From Cherax quadricarinatus (lineage: Eukaryota; Arthropoda; Malacostraca; Decapoda; Parastacidae), in contig NC_091391.1 in NCBI RefSeq assembly GCF_038502225.1, forward strand, positions 5,944,403 to 6,008,402: a stretch of 64,000 nt of DNA, given 5' to 3'. The notes under the pieces are model-generated. The model saw only the letters and a list, made by a program, of their open reading frames with translations. It searched no databases and was not told where the DNA came from. Positions 34,542 to 45,942 of this stretch are shown one piece after another (the first letter of the stretch is position 1; each line of letters starts with the position of its first letter). Both the position numbers and the translations under genes were made by a program.

Positions 34542-34632
34542 GCATCCAGAAGTCAGTTCACTAGTCATTCAGAGGTCAGTCCCTCAGGATTTCATCCAGT
34601 AGTCATCCAGAAGTCAGTACCTCAGTACTAGT
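34542..34632. repeat. 29-bp array, left segment (diverged edge)
   Basis: Three to four imperfect units of ACTAGTCATCCAGAAGTCAG plus TACCTCAGT. The array continues at 38753 after the CR1 insertion, with GTACTAGT present on both sides (34625-34632 and 38753-38760). Confidence 0.85.
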
Positions 34633-34693
34633 GGTGACGTGTACTTAGCTCTGTGAAGACCTGTTTGTGTGCTCTCTGTGAATTTGAACCAGG

Positions 34694-35659
34694 ATGCCCT
34701 CTCTTGAGCAACTTTACCAGCAGCTGAGAGAAGAGCTCAGAGTTGCTAAGCTGGAGATACGGCGATTAACGGAGGAGAACAAGAGGATTCGTAGTAATCC
34801 TCCTGTTGTGAGTCCCCAGGTTAAGAGGGGAGCTTGGTCAGTGGCCTGGCAACATGGAACCAAGCTGAGGATCAAGAAAACGGTTGGAGAGGCAGAAACA
34901 ACGAGAAACCAGAAGACTACCGTGGAAATTTCCAACCCATTCTCCTTGCTACCTGACAAATGTGAGTGTTCTACTGGGAATGCCACAATGAGCACCAAGG
35001 AAGCATTGGCAGACGTGAGTGAGACATCCCTAGAAACCCCAACGAAGACCATCGAGAACGTCTTGACGAATTCCACAAGTGGTGTAATGCTACCTGACGA
35101 ATGTGAGTCGACTACTGGGAGCATCACGAAGGACGATGCCAAGGAAGGTAAAAACATTGTTGTTGTTGGGGATAGCCAGATTAGGTACATGGATAGGGCA
35201 TTCTGCTTGAAGGATAGGAGTAGGAGGCAGAGAGTGTGTTTTCCTGGGGCTGGGATGAAGGATATTGTTAGCCGTCTGGATGACATCATGAGAGGTAATG
35301 GGAGCAATCCTATTATCTGTCTCAGTGCTGGAGGCAACGATGTTGGCAGACGTAGGAGTGAGGACCTGATTAGCAGGTATAGGTCAGCAATAGAGATAAT
35401 TAGGAGGAAGGGTGGGAAACCTGTCATATGTGGCATTTTGCCAAGGAGAGGAGTTGGAAATGAATGGTTGTCCAGAGCAATTGGTGTCAATTGCTGGCTG
35501 GACAAATACTGTAAGGAAAATGTGGTAACATTCATTGACAACTGGGACCTCTTCTATGGCAGAAATGACAAGTATGCCAGGGATGGGGTTCACTTATCTA
35601 GGTGGGGGGTGGGAGCACTGGCCAATGCAGTGGAGGGAGCTGTTAGGTCTTTAAACTAG
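34694..35659 (+). CDS. CR1 ORF1 protein with SGNH esterase domain (321 aa)
   Basis: This open ORF starts at an ATG in good context (CCAGGATGC). Residues 1-35 form a heptad-rich, likely coiled-coil segment (LYQQLREELRVAKLEIRRL). A low-complexity middle carries two related LLPDKCE and MLPDECE stretches. Residues about 153-320 are an SGNH/GDSL-type esterase: the block I motif is NIVVVGDSQIRYMD (Ser nucleophile), block III is SAGGNDVG, and block V is DGVHLS with Asp and His. Esterase domains are known in ORF1 of CR1-clade elements, where they are thought to help RNP or membrane interactions. All catalytic residues appear present. The stop is 14 nt before ORF2. Confidence 0.88.
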   Translation: MPSLEQLYQQLREELRVAKLEIRRLTEENKRIRSNPPVVSPQVKRGAWSVAWQHGTKLRIKKTVGEAETTRNQKTTVEISNPFSLLPDKCECSTGNATMSTKEALADVSETSLETPTKTIENVLTNSTSGVMLPDECESTTGSITKDDAKEGKNIVVVGDSQIRYMDRAFCLKDRSRRQRVCFPGAGMKDIVSRLDDIMRGNGSNPIICLSAGGNDVGRRRSEDLISRYRSAIEIIRRKGGKPVICGILPRRGVGNEWLSRAIGVNCWLDKYCKENVVTFIDNWDLFYGRNDKYARDGVHLSRWGVGALANAVEGAVRSLN

Positions 35660-35673
35660 GAATAGTTAGTGGT

Positions 35674-38606
35674 ATGGGTTTTGGCGGGAAAACTGTGAAG
35701 TCGCAGGGTAGTAATATGAGTACTAGGAGAACTAGTAATAGGCAAAATGAGGTGGATATTGGAAAGCCAGTGGCACTAATTGACAAGGACAGTAATAGGT
35801 TTAGTGGAATAACAGAAAGGAGCAGGAAGAGTAAAGAGAGAGGAGGGTCTTTAAATATTCATTACACAAATAGTCGCAGTGCTAGGAATAAGATGGACGA
35901 GTTGAGACTAGTTGCTAGTGCAGGTAACATAGATGTATTTGCCATTACTGAGACGTGGTTTAATTCAAAAAGTCGGGACATGCCTGCAGAATGTCACATT
36001 CAGGGTTTTAAATTGTTCCAAGTAGATAGAAGTGTCGGGAAGGGGGGTGGGGTGGCATTGTATGTCAGAGATCACTTGAACTGTTGCATAAAAACGGGTA
36101 TTAAGTCTGAAGTAACACATACAGAGTCTGTTTGGATAGAATTTTCAGAGGGTCATGAAAAATTAATTTTAGGTGTGATATACTGTCTCCCAAATTTAGA
36201 TAGGGACCAGGGGAGACTACTATGGGAGGAAATTGTTAGGGCCACAAGGCACGATAATGTAGTAATTCTAGGAGACTTTAACTTTAGTCATATTGATTGG
36301 AATTTCTTGACTGGGAATTTAGAATCATACGACTTCTTAGAAGTAGTTCAGGATTTTTTTTGAAGCAGTTTGTGACAGAACCTACAAGGGGAAATAACCT
36401 GCTTGACTTAGTTCTGGCAAACAATGAATCCCTTGTTAATAATTTAGAAGTTTCAGAGGAACTGGGTGCTAGCGACCACAAATCAATTACATTTAGCATT
36501 GAATGGAAGTATGATAGTAGGGATAACTCAGTAGCAGTCCCAGATTTTCGCTTAGCAGATTACGATGGGCTTAGAGAACACTTATCATCTGTTGACTGGG
36601 GTAACGAAGAGAGCTATCAATATGACAGTTTTCTGAACACTATACATGCTGCTCAAAGAACGTTTATCCCTTATAAAGAAATTAGATCAAATAGAAATGA
36701 CCCAAAATGGATGAATAATAGGCTAAAATATCTACTAGGGCATAAGAAAGGAATTTATAGGCGTATCAAAAGAGGCGAGGGTCATCTTATGAATCAGTAT
36801 ATTGACATTAAGAAGGACATTAAAAAGGGGATAAGAAAAGCTAAAAGGGACTATGAAATTAAAGTTGCTAGGGATTCTAAAACTAACCCAAAAAGTTTTT
36901 TCCAGGTCTATAGAACAAAAGTCAGAGATAAGATAGGTCCCCTTAAAAATAACTATGGGCATCTTACTGACAAAGAGAATGAAATGTGCTCGATTTTAAA
37001 TAATTATTTTCTCTCGGTTTTTACACAGGAAGACACTAATAATATTCCAGTAATTAATTTTTATAGTGGGCCAGAAGATAAATTATGTAACATCACAGTC
37101 ACTGGTGAAATGGTTGTGAAGCAGATAGACCGACTGAAGCAAAATAAGTCACCAGGTCCTGATGAGGTTTTTTCAAGGGTTCTTAAGGAATGCAAAATGG
37201 AAGTCTGTGAACCATTAACTAATATTTTTAATTTATCTCTTCAAACAGGTGTAGTGTCTGATATGTGGAAGATGGCTAATGTAATTCCTATTTTTAAAAC
37301 AGAGGACAAGTCGTTACCGTCAAATTACCGCCCAATAAGCCTGACCTCAATTGTAGGCAAATTACTAGAGTCAATTATAGCTGAGATTATAAGAAGCCAT
37401 CTCGATAAGCATAGCTTGATTAATGATACTCAGCATGGATTCACAAGAGGCCGGTCTTGTATAACTAATTTATTAACTTTCTTCAGTAAAGCTTTTGAGG
37501 CTGTTGACCACGATAAAGAATTTGATATTATTTACTTAGATTTTAGTAAGGCATTTGATAGAGTTCCGCACCAAAGACTGTTGAAGAAAGTAGCAGCTCA
37601 TGGCATTGGGGGAAGAGTGCTCTCGTGGATCGAATCATGGCTCACAGACAGGAAGCAAAGAGTGTCCATAAATGGGGTTAAATCCGAGTGGGGATCAGTA
37701 ACAAGTGGCGTTCCACAGGGATCAGTCTTGGGCCCGTTGTTGTTTATAATATATGTCAATGATCTTGATGAAGGAATTACTAGTGATATGAGCAAATTCG
37801 CCGATGACACGAAGATAGGTAGGATAATTGATTCAAACGTAGATGTTAGGGAACTTTAGGAGGATTTAGACAAACTCTACTCTTGGTCAGAAAAGTGGCA
37901 GATGCAGTTCAATGTAGATAAATGCAAGGTTCTGAAGCTCGGGAGTGTCCATAACCCTAGCACTTATAAGTTAAATAATGTAGAACTTAACCATACAGAT
38001 TGCAAAAAGGACTTGGGGGTTATGGTAAGCAGCAACCTTTAACCAAGACAGCAATGCCTAAGCGTGCGTAATAAGGCAAATAGATTACTGGGATTTATAT
38101 CAAGAAGTGTAAGCAACAGAAGTCCAGAGGTCATACTGCAGCTTTATACATCATTAGTAAGGCCTCACCTAGATTTTGCAGCTCAATTCTGGTCTCCATA
38201 TTACAGAATGGACATAAATTCGTTAGAAAACATTCAGCGTAGGATGACTAAATTAATACATAGCATTAGAAATCTTCCTTATGAAGAAAGATTGAAGACT
38301 CTTAAGTTACATTCACTTGTCAGACGAAGAATGAGGGGAGACCTGATCGAAGTGTATAAGTGGAAGATAGGTATTAATAAAGGGGATATTAATAAGGTCT
38401 TGAGGATGTCTCTCCAAGAGAGAATCCGCAGTAATGGATTTAAATTAGATAAGTTTAGATTTAGAAAGGACATAGGAAAGTATTGGTTTGGAAATAGGGT
38501 AGTTGATGAGTGGAACAGTCTACCTAGTTGGGTTATTGAGGCTGGGACTTTGGGTAGTTTCAAATTTAGGTTGGATAAGTACATGAGTGGGAGGGGTTGG
38601 ATTTGA
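35674..38606 (+). pseudogene. CR1 ORF2 (endonuclease and reverse transcriptase), three lesions
   Basis: The N-terminal part is an APE-type endonuclease, recognisable by ITETW, YVRDH, ILGDFNF and [10 protein letters not shown]. Next comes the [45 protein letters not shown], the A motif [34 protein letters not shown], and the catalytic KFADDTK. The C-terminal CR1 tail (RRRMRGDLIEVYK...FGNRVVDEWNSLPSWVIEAGT) ends at 38606. Lesion 1 is a frameshift at the T run 36354-36361 (8 T; 9 would restore frame). Lesion 2 is TAG at 37857-37859, and lesion 3 is TAA near 38039. Both stops are explained by single substitutions. The copy is inactive. Confidence 0.9.
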
Positions 38607-38752
38607 GTGGGACTTTCACATCAGAGCTTATTTCTTGGGAAGCATTGAAAATTGGGTAGGTCAAATGTTTGTTAGTGGGATGAATTGTAAAAGACCTGCC
38701 TAGTATGGGCCAACAGGCCTGCTGCATTGTTCCTCCTTTCTTATGTTCTTAT

Positions 38753-39103
38753 GTACTAGTCATCCAGAAGTCAGTACCTCAGTACTAGTCATCCAGAAGT
38801 CAGTACCTCAGTACTAGTCATCCAGAAGTCAGTACCTCAGTACTAGTCATCCAGAAGTCAGTACCTCAGTACTAGTCATCCAGAAGTCAGTACCTCAGTA
38901 CTAGTCATCCAGAAGTCAGTACCTCAGTACTAGTCATCCAGAAGTCAGTACCTCAGTACTAGTCATCCAGAAGTCAGTACCTAATTACTAGTCATCCAGA
39001 AGTCAGTACCCCAGTACTAGTCATCCAGAAGTCAGTACCCCAGTACTAGTCATCCAGAAGTCAGTACCCCAGTACTAGTCATCCAGAAGTCAGTACCCCA
39101 GTA
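38753..39103. repeat. 29-bp array, middle segment
   Basis: About 12 units of ACTAGTCATCCAGAAGTCAG plus TACCTCAGT (later units TACCCCAGT), ending at the gypsy LTR. Confidence 0.96.
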
Positions 39104-39384
39104 TCATGTGGGAGTTCGACACGTGGATTAGGTAAGAAATACTCACGTAGGCTGGTATTACGTATAATTACAGATAAGGTGGATAACGCCCTTACAGCCG
39201 TGACCTGCCTCCTTGCTCACTCTCGTATAACTAACTGACCGACTGGCCGCCCACGTACCCATAGAGGGTCTTTGAATAATGCCAGGTCAGCGCAATATGA
39301 GTTCAGATAGTGACTCAGGCAGAGACGGTTGGTCGTTGAGTCAACGGTACACTGGTTACTGGTAACTGGTTACTACTACTGAGA
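39104..39384 (-). repeat. 3' LTR of the gypsy-type element
   Basis: 281 bp, beginning TCATGTGGGAGTTCGAC on the plus strand. It differs from the partner LTR at three positions, each a CpG here against TpG or CpA there. Confidence 0.88.
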
Positions 39385-39497
39385 GCTCGGCGACGCTAAC
39401 GTATGTCGTCCCGACATACAACTAATACAAACCAGAGATGGCAGGTATACGGTTTGGGCTGATGCTATACAATGTCAAAGTACACAACAATTAAACA

Positions 39498-39788
39498 TTA
39501 TAACATACATAAGTAGAACATTGGAATGGAAGCAGTGAAGTCTCTACCTTGGATAGAAAAGGTTAGGGAAGTCCGACCTCGGACACGCAGGTGAGAACCA
39601 GCTACTCCACTAAGGGAGGACACATGAGTCGGTTCTACGAGAAGGACATGTCGTAACTTCTTATCCTTAAACAAACTAGACCTAATAATATTGACTTGCG
39701 CACCAGAGTCCATGAACAAATGAACGGGCGCATTATAAATAGATGCTTGCACTATAGGGCCTATGGTTGCATTGGAAGTTATGTGCAA
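39498..39788 (-). pseudogene. Retropepsin-like protease fragment of the gypsy-type element
   Basis: The minus-strand frame holds VQASIYNAPVHLFMDSGAQV followed by NIIRSSLF, with the DSGA active-site signature of retroviral-type aspartic proteases, then LSGVAGSHLRVRGRTSLTF. The frame stops soon after, before the C-terminal flap and any reverse transcriptase. Upstream (to about 40170, minus strand) a Gag-like, Arg/Gly- and Asn/Gln-rich stretch (RSFRGRSNRR) is readable but broken. Confidence 0.75.
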
Positions 39789-40196
39789 ACAAAAGGGTGG
39801 ATTGTCATCAGAAAAGACTTATTCTACTTCATCCCCAAAATCATCTATGTCAGAGACATGTGAAGCAACATCATCAGCAGGATTGTCATTCTCGAGACTG
39901 CTTAAGGCTTCAAAGGAATTGTGAACGGGGATGGTGTACTCATTATCACCTACTGTCACCATGGGACGGTTTGACTGGGGCGCTCGAATTCCCCCGAATT
40001 GGAAGAACGAGCCTGGTTCTGGTTAGTTTGAGAATTGGAAGAATGAGCCTGGTTCTGGTTATTTTGAGAACCACGATATCTGTTTCCTCTACGGGTTCTG
40101 CGGTTGGAACGACCACGGAAAGACCTAGAGTACTGGAAGGTTAGCCAGATGGACCTTGACTATCCAAGAGTTCAATCCCACCGCTGCCACCATTTA

Positions 40197-40477
40197 TCAT
40201 GTGGGAGTTCGACACGTGGATTAGGTAAGAAATACTCACGTAGGCTGGTATTACGTATAATTACAGATAAGGTGGATAATGCCCTTACAGCCGTGACCTG
40301 CCTCCTTGCTCACTCTCGTATAACTAACTGACCGACTGGCCGCCCACATACCCATAGAGGGTCTTTGAATAATGCCAGGTCAGCGCAATATGAGTTCAGA
40401 TAGTGACTCAGGCAGAGACAGTTGGTCGTTGAGTCAACGGTACACTGGTTACTGGTAACTGGTTACTACTACTGAGA
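40197..40477 (-). repeat. 5' LTR of the gypsy-type element
   Basis: 281 bp, the direct-repeat partner of 39104-39384. On the minus strand it runs TCTCAG...CACATGA, not the usual TG...CA. Confidence 0.88.
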
Positions 40478-41294
40478 CCAGTACTAGTCATCCAGAAGTC
40501 AGTACCCCAGTACTAGTCATCCAGAAGTCAGTACCTCAGTACTAGTCATCCAGAAGTCAGTACCCCAGTACTAGTCATCCAGAAGTCAGTACCTCAGTAC
40601 TAGTCATCCAGAAGTCAGTACCCCAGTACTAGCCATCCAGAAGTCAGTACCCCAGTACTAGTCATCCAGAAGTCAGTACCTCAGTACTAGTCATCCAGAA
40701 GTCAGTACCTCAGTACTAGCCATCCAGAAGTCAGTACCTCAGTACTAGTCATCCGGAAGTCAGTACCTCAGTACTAGTCATCCGGAAGTCAGTACCTCAG
40801 TACGAGTCATCCAGAAGTCAGTACCTCAGTACTAGTCATCCGGAAGTCAGTACCCCAGTACTAGTCATCCAGAAGTCAGTACCTCAGTACTAGTCAAAAG
40901 AAGTCAGTACCTCAGTACTAGTCATCCGGAAGTCAGTACCCCAGTACTAATCATCCAGAAGTCAGTACCTCAGTACTAGTCATCCAGAAGTCAGTACCTC
41001 AGTAATAGTCATCCAGAAGTCAGTACCTCAGTACTAGTCATCCAGAAGTCAGTACCTCAGTACTAGTCATCTAGAAGTCAGTACCTCAGTACTAGTCATC
41101 CAGAAGTCAGTACCTCAGTACTAGTCATCCAGAAGTCAGTACCTCAGTACTAGTCATCCAGAAGTCAGTACCTCAGTACTAGTCATCCGGAAGTCAGTAC
41201 CTCAGTACTAGTCATCCAGAAGTCAGTACCTCAGTACTAGTCATCCGGAAGTCAGTACCTCAGTACTAGTCATCCGGAAGTCAGTACCTCAGTA
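40478..41294. repeat. 29-bp array, right segment
   Basis: About 28 units. Variants include CATCCGGAAG, ACTAGCCATCC and one unit with TCAAAAGAAG. Confidence 0.96.
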
Positions 41295-41470
41295 ATGCTG
41301 AGAACAGTTATATCCCAGGTCCCTGGACCCATTATGTACCTCTAATGTTGAGCTACAGTCCCTGGACTCATTATGTACCTCTGTAATGTTGAGCTACAGT
41401 CCCTGGACCCATGATGTACCTCTGTAATGTTGAGGTACAGTCCCTGGACCCATTATGTACCTCTGTAATG
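41295..41470. repeat. 41-bp array, left segment
   Basis: About four units of CTCTGTAATGTTGAGGTACA plus GTCCCTGGACCCATTATGTAC, the first diverged. The array resumes after the hairpin element. Confidence 0.93.
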
Positions 41471-41737
41471 TAGATGAATGGTTCAGAGAACCGACATGTT
41501 GATAAATTAGACACAAGTGCAACTCTTGGGTATCTTTATTGAGGAAACGTTTCGCCACACAGTGGCTTCATCAGTCCATACAAAGGAGAATCTTGAAGAA
41601 TAGGAGGGACTGATTACCTCATTCTCCTCCTGTTCTTCAAGATTCTCCTTTGTATGGACTGATGAAGCCACTGTGTGGCGAAACGTTTCCTCAATAAAGA
41701 TACCCAAGAGTTGTACATGTGTCTAATTTATCAACAC
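41470..41737. mobile_element. Long hairpin element, Penelope-like tail pair
   Basis: Two nearly perfect inverted arms of about 105 bp (41497-41600 and 41634-41737) contain TTTATTGAGGAAACGTTTCG and GCCACACAGTGGCTTCATCA. Each arm, read outward, has CTGATGA, then a GCCAC/GTGGC stem, then GAAAC: a hammerhead-ribozyme-like core (plus strand 41659-41684; minus strand 41574-41550). Such motifs are known in Penelope-like elements, but an extra A follows CTGATGA here. It interrupts the 41-bp array. Confidence 0.7.
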
Positions 41738-43262
41738 CTCTGTAATGTTGAGGTACAGTCCCTGGACCCATTATGTACCTCTGTAATGTTGAGGTACAGT
41801 CCCTGGATCCATTATGTACCTCTGTAATGTTGAGGTACAGTCCCTGGACCCATTATGTACCTCTGTAATGTTAAGGTACAGTCCTTGGACCCATTATGTA
41901 CCTCTGTAATGTTGAGGTACAGTCCCTGGACCCATTATGTACCTCTGTAATGTTGAAGTACAGTCCCTGGACCCATTTTGTACCTCTGTAATGTTGAGGT
42001 ACAGTCCCTGGACCCATTATGTACCTCTGTAATGTTGAGGTACAGTCCCTGGGCCCACTATGTACTTCTGTAATGTTGAGGTACAGTCCCTGAACCCATT
42101 ATGTACCTCTGTAATGTTGAGGTACAGTCCCTGGACCCATTATGTACTTCTGTAATGTTGAGGTACAGTCCCTGGATCCATTATGTACCTCTGTAATGTT
42201 GAGGTACAGTCCCTGGACCCATTATGTACCTCTGTAATGTTGAGGTACAGTCCTTGGACCCATTATGTACCTCTGTAATGTTGAGGTACAGTCCCTGGAC
42301 CCATTATGTACCTCTGTAATGTTGAAGTACAGTCCCTGGACCCATTATGTACCTCTGTAATGTTGAGGTACAGTCCCTGGACCCATTATGTACCTCTGTA
42401 ATGTTGAGGTACAGTCCCTGGGCCCACTATGTACTTCTGTAATGTTGAGGTACAGTCCCTGAACCCATTATGTACCTCTGTAATGTTGAGGTACAGTCCC
42501 TGGACCCATTATGTACTTCTGTAATGTTGAGGTACAGTCCCTGGACCCACTATGTACTTCTGTAATGTTGAGGTACAGTCCCTGGACCCATTATGTACTT
42601 CTGTAATGTTGAGGTACAGTCCCTGGACCCATTATGTACCTCTGTAATGTTGAGGTACAGTCCCTGGACCCATTTTGTACTTCTGTAATGTTGAGGAACA
42701 GTCCCTGGACCCACTATGTACTTCTGTAATGTTGAGGTACAGTCCCTGGACCCATTATGTACTTCTGTAATGTTGAGGTACAGTCCCTGGGCCCACTATG
42801 TACTTCTGTAATGTTGAGGTACAGTCCCTGGACCCATTATGTACCTCTGTAATGTTGAGGTACAGTCCCTGGACCCATTATGTACCTCTGTAATGTTGAG
42901 GTACAGTCCCTGGACCCATTATGTACTTCTGTAATGTTGAGGTACAGTCCCTGGACCCACTATGTACTTCTGTAATGTTGAGGTACAGTCCCTGGACCCA
43001 TTATGTACTTCTGTAATGTTGAGGTACAGTCCCTGGACCCATTATGTACCTCTGTAATGTTGAGGTACAGTCCCTGGACCCATTATGTACTTCTGTAATG
43101 TTGAGGAACAGTCCCTGGACCCACTATGTACTTCTGTAATGTTGAGGTACAGTCCCTGGACCCATTATGTACTTCTGTAATGTTGAGGTACAGTCCCTGG
43201 GCCTACTATGTACTTCTGTAATGTTGAGGTACAGTCCCTGGACCCATTATGTGCCTCTAATC
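41738..43262. repeat. 41-bp array, right segment
   Basis: About 37 units. The variant CCTGGGCCCACTATG occurs at about 42051, 42420 and 42789 (spacing 369 bp = 9 units) and at 43199 (410 bp = 10 units), showing block duplication. Confidence 0.97.
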
Positions 43263-43574
43263 TATGGATTACCACCCACACGACAGTCACATTCACCAAA
43301 ACAAAGATATTTAAATCTGATATTTTTACACTGACTTTAATTACACTGCTATGCTAAGACACTGTTAACGAATATTTTTACGTAAGGGTATTACGAAGAC
43401 AGTATAACACTGTGCTTTGGTGGTGGAAGAAATTAAGGCAGATTAAACCAGAGACTAGCGCAGGAGGGAGCAGAGAATCCCCTTGCACCATGCTTCACGC
43501 CGCACTCCTTGACTGATGCACTGATGCGCATGTATGTTGTGTTGTTGTTACACTGTGGGACCAGGAGCTAGATT
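43263..43574. other. Spacer between arrays
   Basis: No feature recognised. Confidence 0.4.
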
Positions 43575-45279
43575 GATGAATTGGCCTATAGTCTACCTTC
43601 AGAGTGGTACACAACAGCCTACAGTCTGCCTTCAGAGTGGTGCACAGTAGCCTACAGTCTACCTTCAGAGTGGTGCACAGTAGCCTACAGTCTGCCTTCA
43701 GAGTGGTAGACAGTAACCTACAGTCTACCTTCAAAGTGGTACACAGTAACCTACAGTCTACCTTCTGAATGGAACACAACAGCCTACAGTCTACCTTCAA
43801 AGTGGTACACAGTAACCTACAGTCTACCTTCAAAGTGGTAGACAGTAACCTACAGTCTACCTTCAAAGTGGTACACAGTAACCTACAGTCTACCTTCTGA
43901 ATGGAACACAACAGCCTACATTCTACCTTCAGAGTGGTACACAACAGCCTACAGTCTACCTTTAGAGTGGAACACAACAGCCTACAGTCTACCTTTAAAG
44001 TGGTACACAGTAACCTACACTCTACCTTCAGAGTGGAACACAACAGCCTACAGTCTACCTTCAGAGTGGAACACAACAGCCTACAGTCTACCTTCAGAGT
44101 GGTACACAACAGCCTACAGTCTACCTTCAGAGTGGTACACAACAGCCTACAGTCTACCTTCAGAGTGGAACACAACAGCCTACAGTCTACCTTCAGAGTG
44201 GAACACAACAGCCTACAGTCTACCTTCAGAGTGGTACACAACAGCCTACAGTCTACCTTCAGAGTGGAACATAACAGCCTATAGTCTACCTTCAGAGTGG
44301 TACACAACAGCCTACAGTCTACCTTCAGAGTGGTACACAACAGCCTACAGTCTACCTTCAGAGTGGTACACAACAGCCTACAGTCTACCTTCAGAGTGGA
44401 ACACAATAGCCTGCAGTCTACCTTCAGAGTGGTACACAACAGCCTACAGTCTACCTTCAGAGTAGTACACAACAGCCTACAGTCTACCTTCAGAGTGGTA
44501 CACATCAGCCTACAGTCTACCTTCAAAGTGGAACACAACAGCCTACAGTCTACCTTCAGAGTGGTACACAACAGCCTACAGTCTACCTTCAGAGTAGTAC
44601 ACAACAGCCTACAGTCTACCTTCAAAGTGGAACACAACAGCCTACAGTCTACCTTCAGAGTGGTACACAACAGCCTACAGTCTACCTTCAGAGTGGAACA
44701 CAATAGCCTACAGTCTACCTTCAGAGTGGTACACAGTAACCTACAGTCTACCTTCAGAGTGGTACACAGTAACCTACAGTCTACCTTCAGAGTGGTACAC
44801 AGTAACCTACAGTCTACCTTCAGAGTGGTACACAGTAACCTACAGTCTACCTTCAGAGTGGTACACAACAGCCTACAGTCTACCTTCAGAGTGGAACACA
44901 ACAGCCTACAGTCTACCTTCAGAGTGGAACACAACAGCCTACAGTCTACCTTCAGAGTGGTACACAGTAACCTACAGTCTACCTTCAGAGTGGTACACAG
45001 TAGCCTACAGTCTACCTTCAGAGTGGTACACAGTAGCCTACAGTCTACCTTCAGAGTGGTACACAGTAGCCTACAGTCTACCTTCAGAGTGGTACACAGT
45101 AGCCTACAGTCTACCTTCAGAGTGGTACACAACAGCCTACAGTCTACCTTCAGAGTGGTACACAACAGCCTACAGTCTACCTTCAGAGTGGTACACAACA
45201 GCCTACAGTCTACCTTCAGAGTGGTACACAACAGCCTACAGTCTACCTTCAGAGTGGAACACAATAGCCTACAGTCTAT
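43575..45279. repeat. 33-bp minisatellite, about 52 copies
   Basis: The unit is CAGCCTACAGTCTACC, then TTCAGAGTGGTACACAA, with GGAACACAA and GGTACACAGTA variants. The 33-bp period leaves long chance ORFs on both strands (589 codons minus; 328 plus). No source sequence for the unit was found in the window. Confidence 0.97.
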
Positions 45280-45605
45280 CTAACAGTCACACACGCACCT
45301 TGGCCACAAATCTATTTATCTCTGGCCATTAATACTTTTTACGGAGGATATAATGAACCCGGATAAGAGTTAAGATATTGGAGGCATGTTATGTGCATGT
45401 TACTATCTTATCTTGTTCCTCCCACACACTTCGCCAGGGACGATCTTTAAAAACAGTGATGCTTAGGTTCCAGGGCCCCTAGTACCAGGACCCCTAGCGC
45501 CAGGGCCCTTAGTGCCAGGGCCACAGAAGCGATTTTTAGTCCACATTGGTTAAATTTTTGGGGTTTGCTGTATGAGAAGGGGTTGTGAAGGGCCTCTCTC
45601 ATAGC
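45280..45605. other. Spacer, partly low complexity
   Basis: Near 45470-45525 there are three short imperfect repeats of CTAGTACCAGGGCCC type. No gene seen. Confidence 0.45.
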
Positions 45606-45785
45606 AATTCCAGCTTCAGGGGCCCCCATAGCAGTTCATGCTTCAGGGGCCCCCATAGCAGTTCATGCTTCAGGGGCCCCATAGCAGTTCATGCTTCAGG
45701 GGCCCCCATAACAGTTCAAGCTTCGGGGCCCCCATAATAGTTCAAGCTTCAGGGCCTCCATAACAGTTCAAATATCAGGGGCCCC
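45606..45785. repeat. About 27-bp G/C-rich minisatellite
   Basis: Six or seven imperfect units of CAGGGGCCCCCATAGCAG, then TTCATGCTT. Confidence 0.9.
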
Positions 45786-45942
45786 AAAAATGTAGGCCTC
45801 ACACTGCACCTCACTGCCTTTTTAGGGGCCTCGGGCACCGTCGTGTCTATTCCTGATCGATAGATTGTTGTGGTCTGCAATAGATGGGTAACTTGTGTTT
45901 TGTAAGGGATGATATTAAGGCACTTGTTTTATGTCTCGTTTG
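45786..45942. other. Spacer
   Basis: No feature recognised. Confidence 0.4.

Larger units (their letters stand above)
34633..38752 (+). mobile_element. Near full-length CR1 LINE inserted in the 29-bp array
   Basis: The element has a 61-bp 5' leader, ORF1 (34694-35659), ORF2 (35674-38606, broken) and a 146-bp 3' UTR that ends in TTCTTATG repeats, the octamer-type tail expected of CR1. An 8-bp GTACTAGT lies on both sides. ORF1 is intact, so 5' truncation, if any, is limited to the leader. Confidence 0.9.
39104..40477 (-). mobile_element. Small Ty3/gypsy-type LTR element, pol deleted
   Basis: Two 281-bp direct repeats (39104-39384 and 40197-40477) flank 812 bp. CCAGTA lies just outside both ends. 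On the minus strand the primer-binding site TGGTGGCAGCGGTGGGA (40177-40193) lies 3 nt inside the right-hand LTR, so the right LTR is the 5' one. The interior keeps a Gag tail rich in RG/RS and QNQ, and part of a protease; reverse transcriptase, RNase H and integrase are absent. Confidence 0.82.

Noticed and set aside
34714..35541. 275-codon minus-strand ORF
   Set aside because: Antisense of the CR1 ORF1 esterase; no motifs of its own.
40104..40331. 75-codon plus-strand ORF across the gypsy-type LTR
   Set aside because: It is antisense to the element, whose primer-binding site and protease place the coding strand on the minus side.
43495..45264. 589-codon minus-strand ORF of repeated LLCTTLKVDCR units, and plus-strand counterparts
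   Set aside because: It is a translation of the 33-bp array in frames that happen to lack stops; several frames on both strands are open at once.
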